A stretch of DNA of 64,000 nt from Isoetes taiwanensis (GCA_021234155.1 JAJEKV010000025.1:19023558-19087557), one strand, 5' to 3'. Shown: positions 20,223 through 31,700, counted from the first letter of the stretch. Made by a program: numbers and translations. The notes: generated by a model from the letters alone, not told the origin.

Positions 20223-20346
20223 CAATTTTGACCTAGAAAGATGCATGATCAGAGTAATCTGATAGCTCAGGGTAGCTTAGAATTTGAATTTAAGCCAGGA
20301 AAACATGCTCTAGCACTAAGAAACTATTTAGAAAAGAGCAAAAAAG

Positions 20347-20422
20347 GAGTAACCCCTCACAGAGTGTGACCAGGGCCTTTTCAAAAATTTTTGAAAGTGC
20401 CTCCCACGCACTGTGTGAGTGG
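20347..20422 (+). repeat. Hairpin repeat copy 2 (E2, before ORF1)
   Basis: Same unit. Arms CCCTCACAGAGTG and CACTGTGTGAGTGG flank TTTTCAAAAATTTTTGAAA. It lies about 110 bases before the TATA-like box at 20534. Confidence 0.82.
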
Positions 20423-20533
20423 TAGCAGTACTTTTTGTCTAAAAGAACCTAATGTCTTAATCTAGCAAACAGTAATGTTTCAAATAATGGCATATCATGA
20501 AATTGCAGGTCAAAACCCTAAAACTCCCAGACC

Positions 20534-20542
20534 TATAAATAG
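20534..20542 (+). promoter_or_regulatory. TATA-like box upstream of E2 ORF1
   Basis: TATAAATAG preceded by two hairpin repeats and followed by the ORF1 region about 120 bases later. Confidence 0.5.
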
Positions 20543-20654
20543 ATCCTTAGGGTTTTTCATTCTCACCGTACTCCTCCAGCTTGCTGCTCACCGACCAAGA
20601 AGGCAATTTCTAGGCACTCGAAAGGCGATTGAATTATTTCAGAACATGATCTTG

Positions 20655-21711
20655 ACATCCAGGAGGACAACGAGCAGCATCAGGATCAACAAAAGCACCA
20701 ACAAGACCCTAATCAACAGGAGAACCTGGATAATCAGGAACTTGGGGACGAGGAGAAGGAGAATGAGGAGGACCGTGCGGCAACAGAGGAGTTGGCCCGT
20801 CGCCAAAGGAAAGTCGGCAAGCAGGAGAAGGCAACCAAAAGAAGGAGACTTGCAGAGAAGGCGGAACGCCTGAAGCAGAGGAAGGAAAAGGGGAAAAACC
20901 CAGGGTTGCCAAAGAAACCCCGGAGGAAAACCAAGAGCACACCAAGCAAAGGGGTCAAAATAACTGAGCGGGAGCCCGATAGGTCGTCATCCTCTTCATC
21001 GAGTCGGAAGATGATGCTTGGAGGATTCCCTGCCCAACAGAAGGATCGAAACCTTCCAATCCCGGGAACCAAGAAGCTGAAACACCACCTCCCTACCCGA
21101 CATGGCCAAAGGCAACAACATATCCTAAGAAGGCCAAGCCGGCACGGGAGTCATATGTACTCAAGCATGAGCGGGAGTACAAGAAGAAGCTGAGGGAGTA
21201 CAAGGAGTACGTGAAGATGTACGAGGCATACTCCAAGTACTATGAAGAAAATAAGGTGACGTATGTGGAAGGAGGACGACCAACAAAAGAGAACACTTTG
21301 AAGCCGCCCCCAGAGAGACCGGTACCACCAAAGAAGTCCATGAAGCGGAAGACAGACTCATACTTCGCTAAAGCTGCTCGGGAGATTCGGCATTTCCTGA
21401 GGAGCTATGGACTTCTTATACCAAGAGCCGCATTTGCAAGACTGACCCGTGAGATCTTGCAAGAGTTCGACAAGGAGAAGCGAGTAATAGACGATATGTT
21501 GCTTGCATTACAGGAGGCAGCCGAGCAGAAGCTGGTGCAGCATTTTGAAGACTCCCTAGCATGTGCTTTCCATGCGAAAAGAGTCACGTGCATGCCCAAG
21601 GATATGAAGCTGGCCAGATTCATAAAGAAAGAAGATTGTGAAATATGTACTTATAATTTTTTTGTAAATATAAAAAGTGTTTTAATTAAGTTGCAAAGTG
21701 TAATAATGTAG
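20655..21711 (+). pseudogene. E2 ORF1: acidic/basic N-terminal region and diverged histone H3 fold
   Basis: From about 20657 an open frame gives a Gln/Glu-rich stretch (EDNEQHQDQQKHQQDP), then a strongly basic coiled-coil-like part (KRRRLAEKAERLKQRKEKGK). The frame shifts before 21190. A second frame, continuing to 21711, holds EYKKKLREYKEYVKMYE, the basic KKSMKRK and the H3-like fold (21379-21636). It ends in a read-through tail after KKED. The basic motif KKSM-x-RK and a YK-x-KL motif are shared with E1 ORF1, supporting common descent of the whole gene. No clear start codon; a splice acceptor (TTATTTCAG, about 20633-20641) may lead in. Confidence 0.75.
21379..21636 (+). other. Diverged histone H3 fold in E2 ORF1
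   Basis: 86 codons from REIRHF to KKED align without gaps to the H3 helices. By hand count 47 of 86 positions equal plant H3.3. Best-kept blocks are [21 protein letters not shown] and LAR, that is helix 2 and the dimer/H4-contact region including C110 and H113. Helix-N/1 reads LLIPRAAF, reminiscent of CENH3, but the CENH3 loop-1 insertion is absent. The K56 position is Arg. Confidence 0.88.
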
Positions 21712-21781
21712 TAAATATGATTGTATTAATGGCATGTGTAATTTGTATTAATTAATTTGGCCAAAAGTGATTGAATAGACC

Positions 21782-21858
21782 TCCACCCCTCACAAAGTGC
21801 ACCATGACCCTTTTCAAAAATTTTGAAAGTGCCTCCTGCGCAGTGTGTGAGTGTCTGG
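21782..21858 (+). repeat. Hairpin repeat copy 3 (E2, before ORF2)
   Basis: CCACCCCTCACAAAGTGC, then TTTTCAAAAATTTTGAAA, then GCGCAGTGTGTGAGTG. Same unit as copies 1, 2 and 4. Confidence 0.82.
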
Positions 21859-21981
21859 CCACTGATCTATGCTTAGACTTGTCCAAAACCAGAAACTAAG
21901 GGCATAGCCCGGCTTACTCTGCTAGATAAGTAGGATTCTGCCCTCATACCAAAATTTTAGAGTCATCTAGGACCCAAACAG

Positions 21982-22056
21982 GAGCCCACCCCTCACAAAA
22001 TGCGCCAGGACCCTTTTTAAAAATTTCAAAAGTGCCTCTCGCGCACTGTGTGAGTA
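21982..22056 (+). repeat. Hairpin repeat copy 4 (E2, before ORF2)
   Basis: CCACCCCTCACAAAATGCGCC, then a TTTTTAAAAATTTCAAAA loop, then GCGCACTGTGTGAGTAG. It lies about 180 bases before the TATA-like box at 22235. Confidence 0.82.
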
Positions 22057-22234
22057 GTCCGAGTCAAAGAGCCCTAACTCACCCCAACTACATCCAAATT
22101 AGATGAAATTTGTTGCAGTAGGATCATTAGGAGGTACTTTAGATGCTCATAACCCTAGATTATCTATCAAATACCTAGTAGGACCTTGAAGTGATAGACA
22201 TTCCCAAACCAATTTCACAAATTAGGGTTCTGCC

Positions 22235-22242
22235 TATAAATA
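22235..22242 (+). promoter_or_regulatory. TATA-like box upstream of E2 ORF2
   Basis: TATAAATA 118 bases before the ORF2 ATG at 22353, with two hairpin repeats upstream. Same arrangement as for ORF1. Confidence 0.5.
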
Positions 22243-22352
22243 TGACCACCACTCTCATTTGCATCCTACACTATCACTCCTCCCTCCAAGGCATTTTCCT
22301 GCTCATAGAGGTGCTTACATATCTGTTTGTTAACCCCATCTACATCAGCACA

Positions 22353-23844
22353 ATGACCACTTCTTCATTAAGGCGATGGTACAACGCCACTGCTCATGTG
22401 GCAGAGGCTGACATCAATATTGTCTTCACTGTAATCCAGAAGGAGATTGATGTGGATGCTACCATAAACGCCACATCATGACAGAGTTCCATGCCAAGAT
22501 AGGCCCCTCACTGGTAGAACTTCCCCATGCATAGGGTACTTTTCACCTAGAACAAACCTTCGTGCAGCACTGAACGATGTTCCAAACATTGACAAGTACT
22601 TAGAAAATAGAGTTGCTTGCATGCCTAATTACATGACCATATCCATAAACAGGAAGAGGTACCTCTTCTACACTGCTGCTGTAGCCATCTTCTTGTCCCA
22701 TAGAGCCCAAACCCAAATAGATGAACCCTCCATTTAGCCAATGGCCATAGAATCCACTGCCTCAGTGGCAGAACAGCAGCTGCTCTTAGAGTATGAAGGG
22801 TCAGAATAGGAGGAAGAGGAAGAAGAAGGATAAGGTTACGATGTCGAAGATCTCATTGACGTCGACCCTATCCAAGAACGGAAGCAAGCAGAACAAGACC
22901 TTCAGGGCTTCAACGAAGGCTTGAGGGTAACAAGGACAGTTCCTCCGCTTGGATTAGGTATCACCAGCCTAACTTCGGTCATCATTAAAAGCCAAGAATA
23001 CCTTATGCTGCATGACATGAAGAACCTTCCAGAGTGTAGAGACAGAGGTTACAGGTTGGACGAGCTCCTGCATCTCCTGTGCCAACAGCCATACCTCGAC
23101 GACTTCATCGACCGGGAGATGCAAGGCTTCCCTATCAGCATCAGGGAAGCCCATATACTGGGCAGTCATCATCCAACATAGAAGCCTACAGCAGTATTCG
23201 GCAGATGATGATTCAACAAGAGATATCCTTAGAGGAGGAATTCATCGCCATCCAGGAACGAACGCATTAGAGGGAAGACAACGAACACACTCCTGCCCAG
23301 CTCCTCCTCAACAGCGCCAGCCGAGATCGAAAGAGGCAGCATCAACTTGACCTCTTCCAGGTCCATATCTGCAGATTACAGGGACCTGAAAGCGATATCA
23401 GTGGACAAGTATTCTGGAAGGTACAGGGCCAGCATCAGAACCAACAAAGAGGCAGTAGAGGGTGGACATGATAAGGCCCTCAAGTTTTACCTTCCGCTCC
23501 TCACACCTGGAAGGATAGCAGTGATACATCGGCAGTTCAACCCACGGGGAGAAGGAGCAGCGTTCATGCTCATTGGCCTCTCAGGATTTGATAGGCATGC
23601 TCGGATGCCACCGAACATCGATCACGTCATACTAGTGAAGAGGACAATAGCCTTGAGCATCTTCGACTTCGCAGTCCCATACAGACGTCAGGGTAGATTA
23701 GTCGTCACTGTAGCCTATACGTCGACGGCACTGCAAGGTGGTACGCCCACCAACATTCTCAGGAACTTGGAACATACAGTTGATACATCTCAAATGAAGA
23801 AGTTCTTGGAAGGCAACCCGGCATATCGAAGATTCCAAGAATAG
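22353..23844 (+). pseudogene. E2 ORF2: homologue of E1 ORF2
   Basis: Starts MTTSSLRRWYNA, matching MAATDLLAWYQDG of E1. After stops and shifts, an acidic tract appears near 22795-22865 (EYEGSE, EEEEEEG, VEDLIDVD). The next block (22921-23140) holds VIIKSQEYLMLHD and PYLDDFIDREMQ, matching VVYHQGQEYLLLDD and YCMDDFID of E1. The C-terminal domain (23480-23740) holds LKFYLPLLTPGRIAVI and HVILVKRTIALSIF, matching RFFLSAFRQGQVLF and TYVLVRRDLALTAL. Conserved order and acidic character show a real gene. Function unknown. Confidence 0.78.
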
Positions 23845-23989
23845 ATAAAAAAAAATTTCTTTCTATTGATTGTAATAATATTGTATCTTATGAATATAAT
23901 TGATGGCATTATGAATGTTCTTTGATATATTTTGTCCCCACAATTAGATCATCAAACAACCAATACAACAATAAACAAAAGCTAATCAT

Positions 23990-25260
23990 AGGAGTGCAAT
24001 CTAATGTGTATGCAGCTAGAGCACCCAGGAATGTAGAGCAAGATCGACACCCTCAGCAAGAGCAAACACCCGCAAGACAATTTCAACCAAGGAACCTATT
24101 CCAAGAGTTCGAGGCACCAACTCCAGAAGAGGAGATATCTCAGATGAGATCGAATATCCAGGAGATAAGAGCCTTGTTGGCAGGGAGTATAGCAATTGCA
24201 CTAGACCAGAACGTCCAGCTACCCCAAACACCTACTGGCAGAGCGGACAAGAGAAGAGAAATCGGAGAAGAAGATCCCCAGCACGAATTTCTCCAATACT
24301 AGTTCCGACTCCGAATCAGAGGAGCAGGATAACGATCGACAGGACCGTCGGAAGGGTCCCAACCGTGATAGAGGCAGGAACGAGGCCGACTATCAAAAGA
24401 AAGTCGACTCTGCACTACGCAACGTGTGGAAAGCTAGGACGCTGGAACAGTTCTCAGGAGATAACAGGTCAAGGATGGAAGCCGAGGTTTGGTTGGACGA
24501 GATGAGAGAATATGAGAATGCTTATAGTATGAAAGATAAGGACAAGGGCAGAGTAGCGATAGCCAACCTCAAGGGAGTGGCCAGAATTTGGTGGAAAGGC
24601 TATGTTAAGGCCCATGGGTTAAGCAGGGATAGCTGCAGATTCAAGAAGTTCTCCAAGGCATTTAAGCGTCACTACGTACCGAGGGAACACAAGTGCCATA
24701 TGATGTAGCAATTTTACAAGTTGGAGTAGGGCAATAAGACGGCGCAGAAGTACACTAAAGAGTTTATGAGGCTGCGGCTCTATGTGCCAAAGTTGAGCGA
24801 AAGACATGCATTAGAGGGGTACATTGAAGGTTTGAATGAGGAGATCAGGAAGCTTGTGAGAGCTATCAACCCCAGAACAGTGTTAGAAGCAGAGTCCAAG
24901 GCCATAAGCTTACAAGGGACAGGTCTCCAAGGCAGTGGACAAAAGTAGCAATACTATCAGGACAAGGGGAAAGCCATTGGAAGCTATAGTCCAAGAGCAA
25001 CAAGTCTGGCAGCTACTAGACCTCAGTACAATGCAAACTATGGAAAGCAAGGGAATGCAAATTTTGGAAAGCAGGACAAGAAGCAAGTCAGCTTCAGGGA
25101 CAAAGAGCAAGCAGATGGTTCAAACTACTCCAAAGTAGTGAAGTGGTTCTTGCAGTCCATTCCAAAGGAGAAGAGACAAGAATATATTGAAAAGCAGTTG
25201 TGCTTCAGGTGCTTCCAATCAGGACATCGGACACACAACTGTCCCTTTGTGATGAATACA
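23990..25260 (+). pseudogene. gag: E2 gag with CCHC knuckle
   Basis: Gag core at 24424-24710: EQFSGDNRSR, AEVWLDEM, ARIWWKGY, FKRHYVPREHK; then YTKEFMRLR, ALEGYIEG, and a zinc knuckle C-x2-C-x4-H-x4-C at 25201-25242. Stops occur at 24706 and 24728 and after 24946. More complete than the E1 gag. Confidence 0.85.
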
Positions 25261-25399
25261 GCATTAGCAGAGCTAGGAGGATGGAAGACATCCCCGGAGA
25301 GCGACGAAGAAGATGTTTGCAAGGGTGAGTGCCATATCTTTGCTACTATTGACTCCGAGAATGCCGAGAGTCAATATCAGGTCATCTCGACAATTGGAA

Positions 25400-25733
25400 A
25401 AGTCAAAGCCAAGTCCTTCATAGTGTTGATAGACATGGGAAGCACCTATAATTTTGCTTCACCAAGGATGGTAGAGATGTTGAAGGTGAGACTTTGAAGT
25501 CCAAGCCTAGGCCTGTTGTGTTGGCAAGTGGGGCAATCCAACGCACAGCAGAAAAGACGATCAACTTCGACATAGACTCGCCAGGTATCAACATTGGAAT
25601 GGGAGCAAAAGTGATGAACATCAGTAAATATGACTTGATCATAGGCATGGAATACCTTGGGCCGGATGGGGCTGTGATTAAAGTCACCTTAACGATGCTA
25701 AATGACAAAGTCATTGAAGTAACAGGTAAATAA
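25400..25733 (+). pseudogene. E2 protease with altered active site
   Basis: VLIDMGSTYNFASPRMV at about 25423 corresponds to FMDTGSTHNFASPRM of E1. The catalytic DTG reads DMG (ACG to ATG, a single C-to-T change). The rest of the domain follows in another frame (ISKYDLIIGMEYLGPDGA, 25618-25675). Confidence 0.82.
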
Positions 25734-25745
25734 ATCACCCCAATC

Positions 25746-27612
25746 ATGCAGTGCATGTCTAGTAAGAAGTTACTTAGATGCATAAAGAAAAAGCAATTGC
25801 CCTATGTCTTTAAGCTCGAAGTTGAGGAGCAAGAAACAAAGGAAGACAAGGAAGCCAAAGCATTGAACAAGCCAATAGCCAAGCTAGTGAAAGAATTCCA
25901 TGATTTATTCCCGGATGAGATTAAGCAAATTCCACCTTACAGGGGAATCGAGTGTGAAATAGCACTTGAGCCAGGGACTAAGCCAACAAGTAAGGCACCT
26001 TACAAAATGTCGGAGTTGACGAAATTGAAGAAGCAATTGCAAGTGTTGCTAGACTTAGGGTTTATAAGACACAGCATCTCTCCGTTCGGGGAGCCAATCC
26101 TTTTTGTCACGAAGAAAGATGGAAGTCTTAGAATGTGCATTGACTATCGTCAATTGAACAAGCACACCATCAAGAATAAGTATGCGCTGCCTCGATCAGA
26201 TGATTTGATAGATCAGTGGCAAGGAGCGAAAGTTTTCTCCAAGATAGACTTGAGGTCAGGCTACCATCAGATTAGAATCAAGGAAGAAGACATTCAAGAC
26301 TGCATTCAGGTCGAGATATGGCCATTACGAGTTCACAGTGATGCCATTTGGATTGTCCAATGCCCCAGCAACATTCATGAGGCTCATGAACGATGTTTTC
26401 TGCGAGTTTCTAGACACATTCATCGTAGTTTTCTTTGATGACTTTCTACTTGAAAAGTTGAGGAGACATCAACTTTATGCGAAGCTATCCAAGTGTCGCT
26501 TCAAGACTGAAAGAGTAGAGCACTTAGGGCATGTAATCATAGTGGAAGGGATTTCCACCGACCCTGCAAAGATTGAGGCAGTAATTGATTGGCCAGCACC
26601 AAAGAACATCCATGAAGTGAGGAGCTTCCACGACTTAGCAGGGTATTACAGAAAGTTCGTTAGGAATTTTGCAAAGGTAGCAGCACCGCTAACGGGCCTC
26701 ACCGAAGCAGAGAAGATAAAAGACTGGGCGAGTCATTGGCAAAGGAAGGCCCATGCAGCATTTGAAACACTGAAGAAGCTTTAACGACTGCCCCCGTCTT
26801 CATATTGCCCGATCCAGAGAAAGATAAGTTGGTGGCAACCGATGCTAGCAAGATTGCAATAGGAGCGGTCTTAATGCAAGAGGAGAGGGTGGTAGCATAT
26901 GATTCAAGAAAGATGAATGATGCCGAAACGCGCTACCCAACCCACGACCAGGAGTTGCTAGCAACAGTGAGAGCATTGAGATTGTGGAGGCATTATCTAT
27001 TGGGAAGGAAGTTCCAATTAGATACGGACCACCAAAGTCTACAATATGTCTTCACCCAACCATATCTCAATTTGAGACAAAGGAGATAGATGAAGTTCCT
27101 GGAAGAGTACGATTTTGACATCGTGTACAAGCCAGGCAAGCTCAATGTGGTTGCGGATGCGCTCTCAAGGCACCCCTTGACGATGAGAGTCCATTGCAAT
27201 ACCATATCAATACTCACCAGTGAGTTTGGCAAGAAGATAGAAGAGATGTTGCCAACGGTCCGAGATTTTAAGGAAACATGGACAAAGAACGGACAAAGAG
27301 AGGGAAACCTTCAAGCATTTTAAGAAGGAAGGTAACCTATTGTACCATAAGAACAAATTGTGCATACCAGAGTCATCCGGAATCAGGAAGTTAATACTCC
27401 ACGACATGCACAATAGCCCAATAGCCGGCCATGCAGGTTTCATGAAAACCTACTTCAAGATAAGAAGTAGATACTATTGGCCTGGCGTAAAGAAGCAGAT
27501 AGCCAAGTACATTCTAGAATGTCGGCTATGTCAGTAGACGAAGACAAAGCAGCTTCGAATTCCAAGATTGTTGGAGCCATTGCCAGTGCCAAATGCCAAA
27601 TGGGAAATAATA
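25746..27612 (+). pseudogene. pol: E2 RT, RNase H and truncated integrase
   Basis: RT from 25890 ([17 protein letters not shown]) through [20 protein letters not shown] and [15 protein letters not shown] shift follows near 26300. FFDD at about 26430 is followed directly by LEKLRRHQL, so roughly 20 codons after the catalytic box are deleted relative to E1. RNase H is at 26805-27080 (ATDASK, DQELLA, DTDHQSL). The HHCC region is at 27390-27540. The match ends at PNAKWE, about 27612, before the integrase core. Confidence 0.9.
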
Positions 27613-28169
27613 AGCATTGCCCTAATGACCACAACATAATATCATTTCCTGCAAACAAAATTTGTTCGATCTGTTTATGTATCATATATCACTGCCTAAT
27701 GGTCTAGAAGGATACGTTTTTGCTCTCTGGGGGGTTATTCAGTCAATTTATGTCATTGCCAACTGAGAAAACCAATTTCTCTCTCTAGTTAAGAAATATG
27801 TTAAAGAATAACTTAACTAAATATGTTTCCACATGTCTAGTTGAGCTAACTTAAGTTTGGGCACAAGCATAGTAAATTAGCCTTGTGATGACACTTTAAC
27901 TTTTAATGTTATTTTCTATTCTGGTTAACTTATGAATTAATTTTGCTGACTTAAATTAGACACAGCGTGAAGACAAGTTTAGTTAGCGTCTTCGATTCAA
28001 AAAGTAAGTTAATTTCTTAACTGTAAGATAACCTAACTAGTCCCTAAGAAGCAAAGTGCCTTCGCACAAAGGATTGCCTGAATGAAAACACTAACTTATT
28101 CATGAAGCAGCAATACCTTATATGCATTCACAGTGGAAGAACAACTCATGGCAGAAGTTGAAGCTTGTC
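27613..28169. other. Unassigned junction between E2 and E4
   Basis: AT-rich with several scattered inverted copies of CTAGTTAAG-type words (27786-28040), possibly an eroded foldback element. No ends, target duplication or ORF could be defined. Confidence 0.35.
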
Positions 28170-28419
28170 ATGAACCTACTTAAAGACAATGAAAATACGT
28201 AGAAAGCACTCGAAAAATACGCAAGGAATATGTGGAAATCTGATATATAATCAAGAATACAATGACTCAAAAGCAAGCAGGAACACGAGGCAAATGCCTA
28301 GAAGGCTCAAGATTGGCGTTGAACTGGAATGGTTCGATAAGAATGACGCTCCTATATATATATATATATCTAGTCCAATGGTTTGGATTGCATCCTCTAA
28401 TGGACAAGATCGTGCCAAG

Positions 28420-28603
28420 TGTCGCTCGTTGCTTCCCTCATTAGTGATGGTGATGTTGCAAGGAATAAAACGAGCCATCTTAGAGAAGCGATCAACGTCC
28501 ATGATGGTATCATAGATTTGAGATAGTGGCAACTCCGGAATAAAATCCACAGAAACACACTTTCAAGGTTCATCTGGGATAGGGAGTGGCTAAAGAAGAC
28601 CAT
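28420..28603 (-). pseudogene. E4 integrase remnant
   Basis: MDFIPELPLS, then V-D-R-F-S-K-M-A-R-F-I-P-C on the minus strand: the first part of a gypsy integrase core with the first catalytic Asp. It is joined directly to LTR sequence, so the second half was deleted. Confidence 0.7.
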
Positions 28604-29199
28604 GAGAATGATGTCTTAGAACCTTCGATCGACAGCAGATATCACAAGATCAGATGAAAACTCGACAGAGCGGCAGATAGGCCACCAATACTCTCGACTA
28701 TTAAGTTCGAGAGTCTTGGCTACTCCAAAGTGTCTGACTGTAGGTGAGTCATGGCAAGCCTGGAGAACTCGAAACCTAGAAGTACCATCTCAAACATATA
28801 GAAGTCCATCGCGGAGCAGAAATCCATCTTGAACATCAAAACAATCATAGTCCTAATGCATTTGCCGAGAAGATGATCTTGAACCTTCTTCCAGCTTAGG
28901 CTCAAGGGGAGCATCGAGACATAGTATCAGGCTTTTCTGAAAGGGGTTCAGGACGGTACTTGGGTTACAAAATCAATGCGGGATAATACTTGAGTATGCC
29001 AACGGACCTAGGGACGGTTGAGCACTCGAGCAGACTAAAAATATTCCAGATTCTGATGATCCGTATAGATTGTGACCTTGTGAGGAGATCCTTCCAGGAA
29101 ATATCTCCATTCCTCGAAAAAATCAATTATCGCCAACAGCTCCTTGTCATAAATCAAATGGTTGGTTTTGGCAGCCTGGAAGGTTCATGAGCAACGATC

Positions 29200-30051
29200 G
29201 GATGTAGTTCATGTGTTCGCGAGCAATCGACGTTGACAATTGGCATTTGGCTGCAGTTCATGGAAGCCGATAGATGTGGCAAAACCAAGAAAACATTGAA
29301 TATCTTGGACGGAAGAAGATGTTTGATCACTCCAAAATAGTACCGACCTTTGCGACATCCATACAGACTCCATAAGGAGTAATCCAATAACAAAGGAACT
29401 CGGGATTATCCTGCTCGAACTGATGCTTCTCCAGTTTGGGATAAAAATCATGTTCTCGCAGCTTCAAAGAACCTTCTGGACATGTTCTTCATGCTCTTCC
29501 AGAGTATTCGAATAGATCAAAATATCATCCAAATAGATGATAATAAAGAGATCCAAAGACTCCCAAAAGACATCATTTACTGGAGCATTAATAAGGCCGA
29601 AGGGTACGATACTTCAAAATGCTATCTTCGTCACCTTCCTAGATCCGAATAAGATTATAAGTGCCTTCAAGATCAATCTTGATGAAGTATTGTGCGCCTT
29701 GAAGCTGTTCAAGTAACTCTAGAGTCAAAGGCAGAGGATATTGATTGCACACACTGATCTTATTGAGGCAATGGTAATCCACAACCAACGACAACATACC
29801 AGCCTTCTTGGAGACAAAAAGGATGGGAGCCTCTGCAGGTGACTGAGAATGTTGGATAAACCCAATCGCAAAATTCTCCTCGTTATGGGTCCGCAAAGGC
29901 TCCAACTCTGTTGTTGACAAGCCATAGGTAAGACCATATGGTAGCATCGTCCTTGGGTAGAGATCAATGGGGCAGTCATAGGGACGATGCTCAGAAAGCT
30001 TGCTGGCTTTGCCCTTGTCAAAAACATTGGCAAAATTCTTTTACTTATCAT
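29200..30051 (-). pseudogene. E4 reverse transcriptase remnants
   Basis: Minus-strand blocks I-L-F-V-S-K-K-A-G, VVDYHCLNKISVCNQYPLP and LEQLQGAQYFIKIDLEGTYNLIRI are RT domains 1-3 of a gypsy element. Further downstream, weaker RT/RNase H blocks occur to about 29200. Frameshifts throughout. Confidence 0.8.
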
Positions 30052-30079
30052 GAAGGATAGGGGTGAACCTCATTGAAAC

Positions 30080-31140
30080 AAAGCTAGTCGATGAATGAAT
30101 TTAATCCAGTGTTCCATTCTGAAAAATCGGGTCATATTATGATCCCCTTGTCTTGGTGCTCCTTTTGGTGCCTATCTGCCATCTCCCTAATTGCATCTGC
30201 CAGGTCTGTCAGTGTACTATCTTGTAGCATGAGGGTATATACATGTTGTCCCCACCTGATGTTCTGCAATCTAGCTCTTATATCTGCATATGCCGTGCAC
30301 CAATTGAACGTGTGATTTTCATCTTCAATCTCACGTGTATCGCATATCTAACATATGCGTTCTTCCCTCTTCAGGTTTTCCCATTTTCCTTTTTCAATCC
30401 TGAGTTCATGGCTTTCCATTCTGAATTTTGCTATGATGTCCCTCGGTTTCCCTATTCATCCATCCCTGTATAATTTTTGGCCTATTTGTCGGTGGGATTG
30501 AAAACCTCCAGTAGCCACATAGTTTTCGCCCCACTTGTTTAGTTAGTCATGTCTTCATGGCGGTCTCTATTCACTCCTCATTCTCACTCAAGTTTAGGCC
30601 TAGGCTTCTTGTCCAGTATGTCACTTCCCTGAACCATCCTACTCCTGTAGTTATGTGTTGTTTTGCTGATTCCCGAATTGCTATCGTTGACAATTTCTTA
30701 GGCTTTCTGACCCCATTGTCCCTTATTAAGTATCTCACTGTCCTCTTCCATGCCCTAATCTCCATTGGTTTCTCACCCGTTTCATATACCATTGTCGCCA
30801 ATGTTGTATTTGTTCTTACTTTGAATGCTTGCATCTGCCATTGTCTAACGATGCCTTTCTGCTTCTCCCATTTTCCCGCAGACATCCACGATCCCCAAGC
30901 TTCCGCTCCATATAGCTGTTTTGCTACAACTAGTGAGCTGAATAGGTAGCATTTTATCTCCCAGTCAATAATTCTATCCTTAGTACAGAAATTCTTCATT
31001 ATATAATAGTTCCCTATAGCTATCTGGAATCTAACATCTGCCCCCTTTGCCCATTTTCCTGTGCCACGTGCGTCATGTCCTAGATATTTATATGTTGCTG
31101 CCTCTTCCAATTCTGTGTCCATATATTTGAACTGGGATCT
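30080..31140 (-). pseudogene. 5'-truncated LINE fragment inside E4
   Basis: The minus frame 30571-31122 begins YKYLGHDARGTGKWAKGADV and continues through QLYGAEAWGSW and MVYETGEKPM. This is the region downstream of the RT palm in plant LINE ORF2. Further minus-strand remnants to about 30080 resemble the C-terminal tail. The RT palm is absent, which is typical of incomplete target-primed reverse transcription. Confidence 0.72.
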
Positions 31141-31142
31141 TC

Positions 31143-31700
31143 TTACCTTCTAGGTCTAATAAACTTATAGAGAGAAATCTTGGAGATACAGAGTTGATGG
31201 CATGATTGAGATGAAGCCTCCACAAAAATAGGAGCCTGGACAGGAGCAGGGACTAGAGCAAGAGCAGAAACTGGAAAACAAACAGAACTAGGAATAAGAA
31301 CATGAACAAATATAGGAACATGAATATGAACATAAGCTGAGGCCTCATCTAGAACATGAACTAAGGCAGAGACATAGACTGGATCAGAACACAGAGCCAG
31401 AACCAGCACTAGAACTGGAACATGAACAAGGGCGAGATCAGGAGCCCATGACACTGCATGGATCGGAGTAGATGCAGGCGGGGAGTCAAGAATTGCAGAT
31501 GAGCTGGGACTAGATCTAGAATCAGCAAAGAGGAAAGATCTAGAATGCCAATCAATCTGTGGATTATGCAACTTGAGCCAGCGGAGACTCAAGATTAATG
31601 GCGCATATGGGCTAGCGATGAGATTTAAGAAAATGCAACAAGAAGCGCCTTCGAACAAAATCCGAAGAGGTATAGTGCAAGTGCGCTCGAGGAGATCTTA
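31143..31700 (-). pseudogene. E4 protease-RT linker with low-complexity expansion
   Basis: The minus frame contains LSLRWLKLHNPQIDW, the block between protease and RT in gypsy elements. It is followed by a long Val/His/Pro-rich stretch produced by an imperfect GAACATGAAC-type repeat at 31250-31450. Confidence 0.55.

Larger units (their letters stand above)
18671..27612 (+). mobile_element. E2: older 3'-truncated relative of E1 with H3-like gene
   Basis: 5' LTR 18671-19929 (TGTTAGGGG...GACGTCACA), one spacer base, PBS TGGTATCAGTGCC (19931-19943), then ORF1 with a diverged H3 fold, ORF2, gag, protease, RT, RNase H and the start of integrase. The sequence stops matching after PNAKWE at about 27612. 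The rest of integrase, chromodomain and 3' LTR are missing. Order and gene content match E1 apart from ORF3. Many stops, frameshifts and an RT deletion show it is inactive. It abuts the same LINE that holds E1, so its insertion interrupted the LINE 5' part. Confidence 0.88.

Noticed and set aside
21379-21636. E2 histone fold as a CENH3 (LLIPRAAF resembles CENH3 helix 1)
   Set aside because: The two-residue longer loop 1 of CENH3 is absent and the alignment to canonical H3 is ungapped. The resemblance is limited to a few residues and could be convergent.
27780-28040. Foldback or MITE based on repeated CTAGTTAAG-type words
   Set aside because: The inverted words are short and imperfect. No clear ends or target duplication could be set.
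31143-31658. Val/His/Pro-rich minus ORF as a structural protein gene
   Set aside because: It starts in a gypsy protease-RT linker and continues into a simple repeat. Best explained as decayed element sequence.
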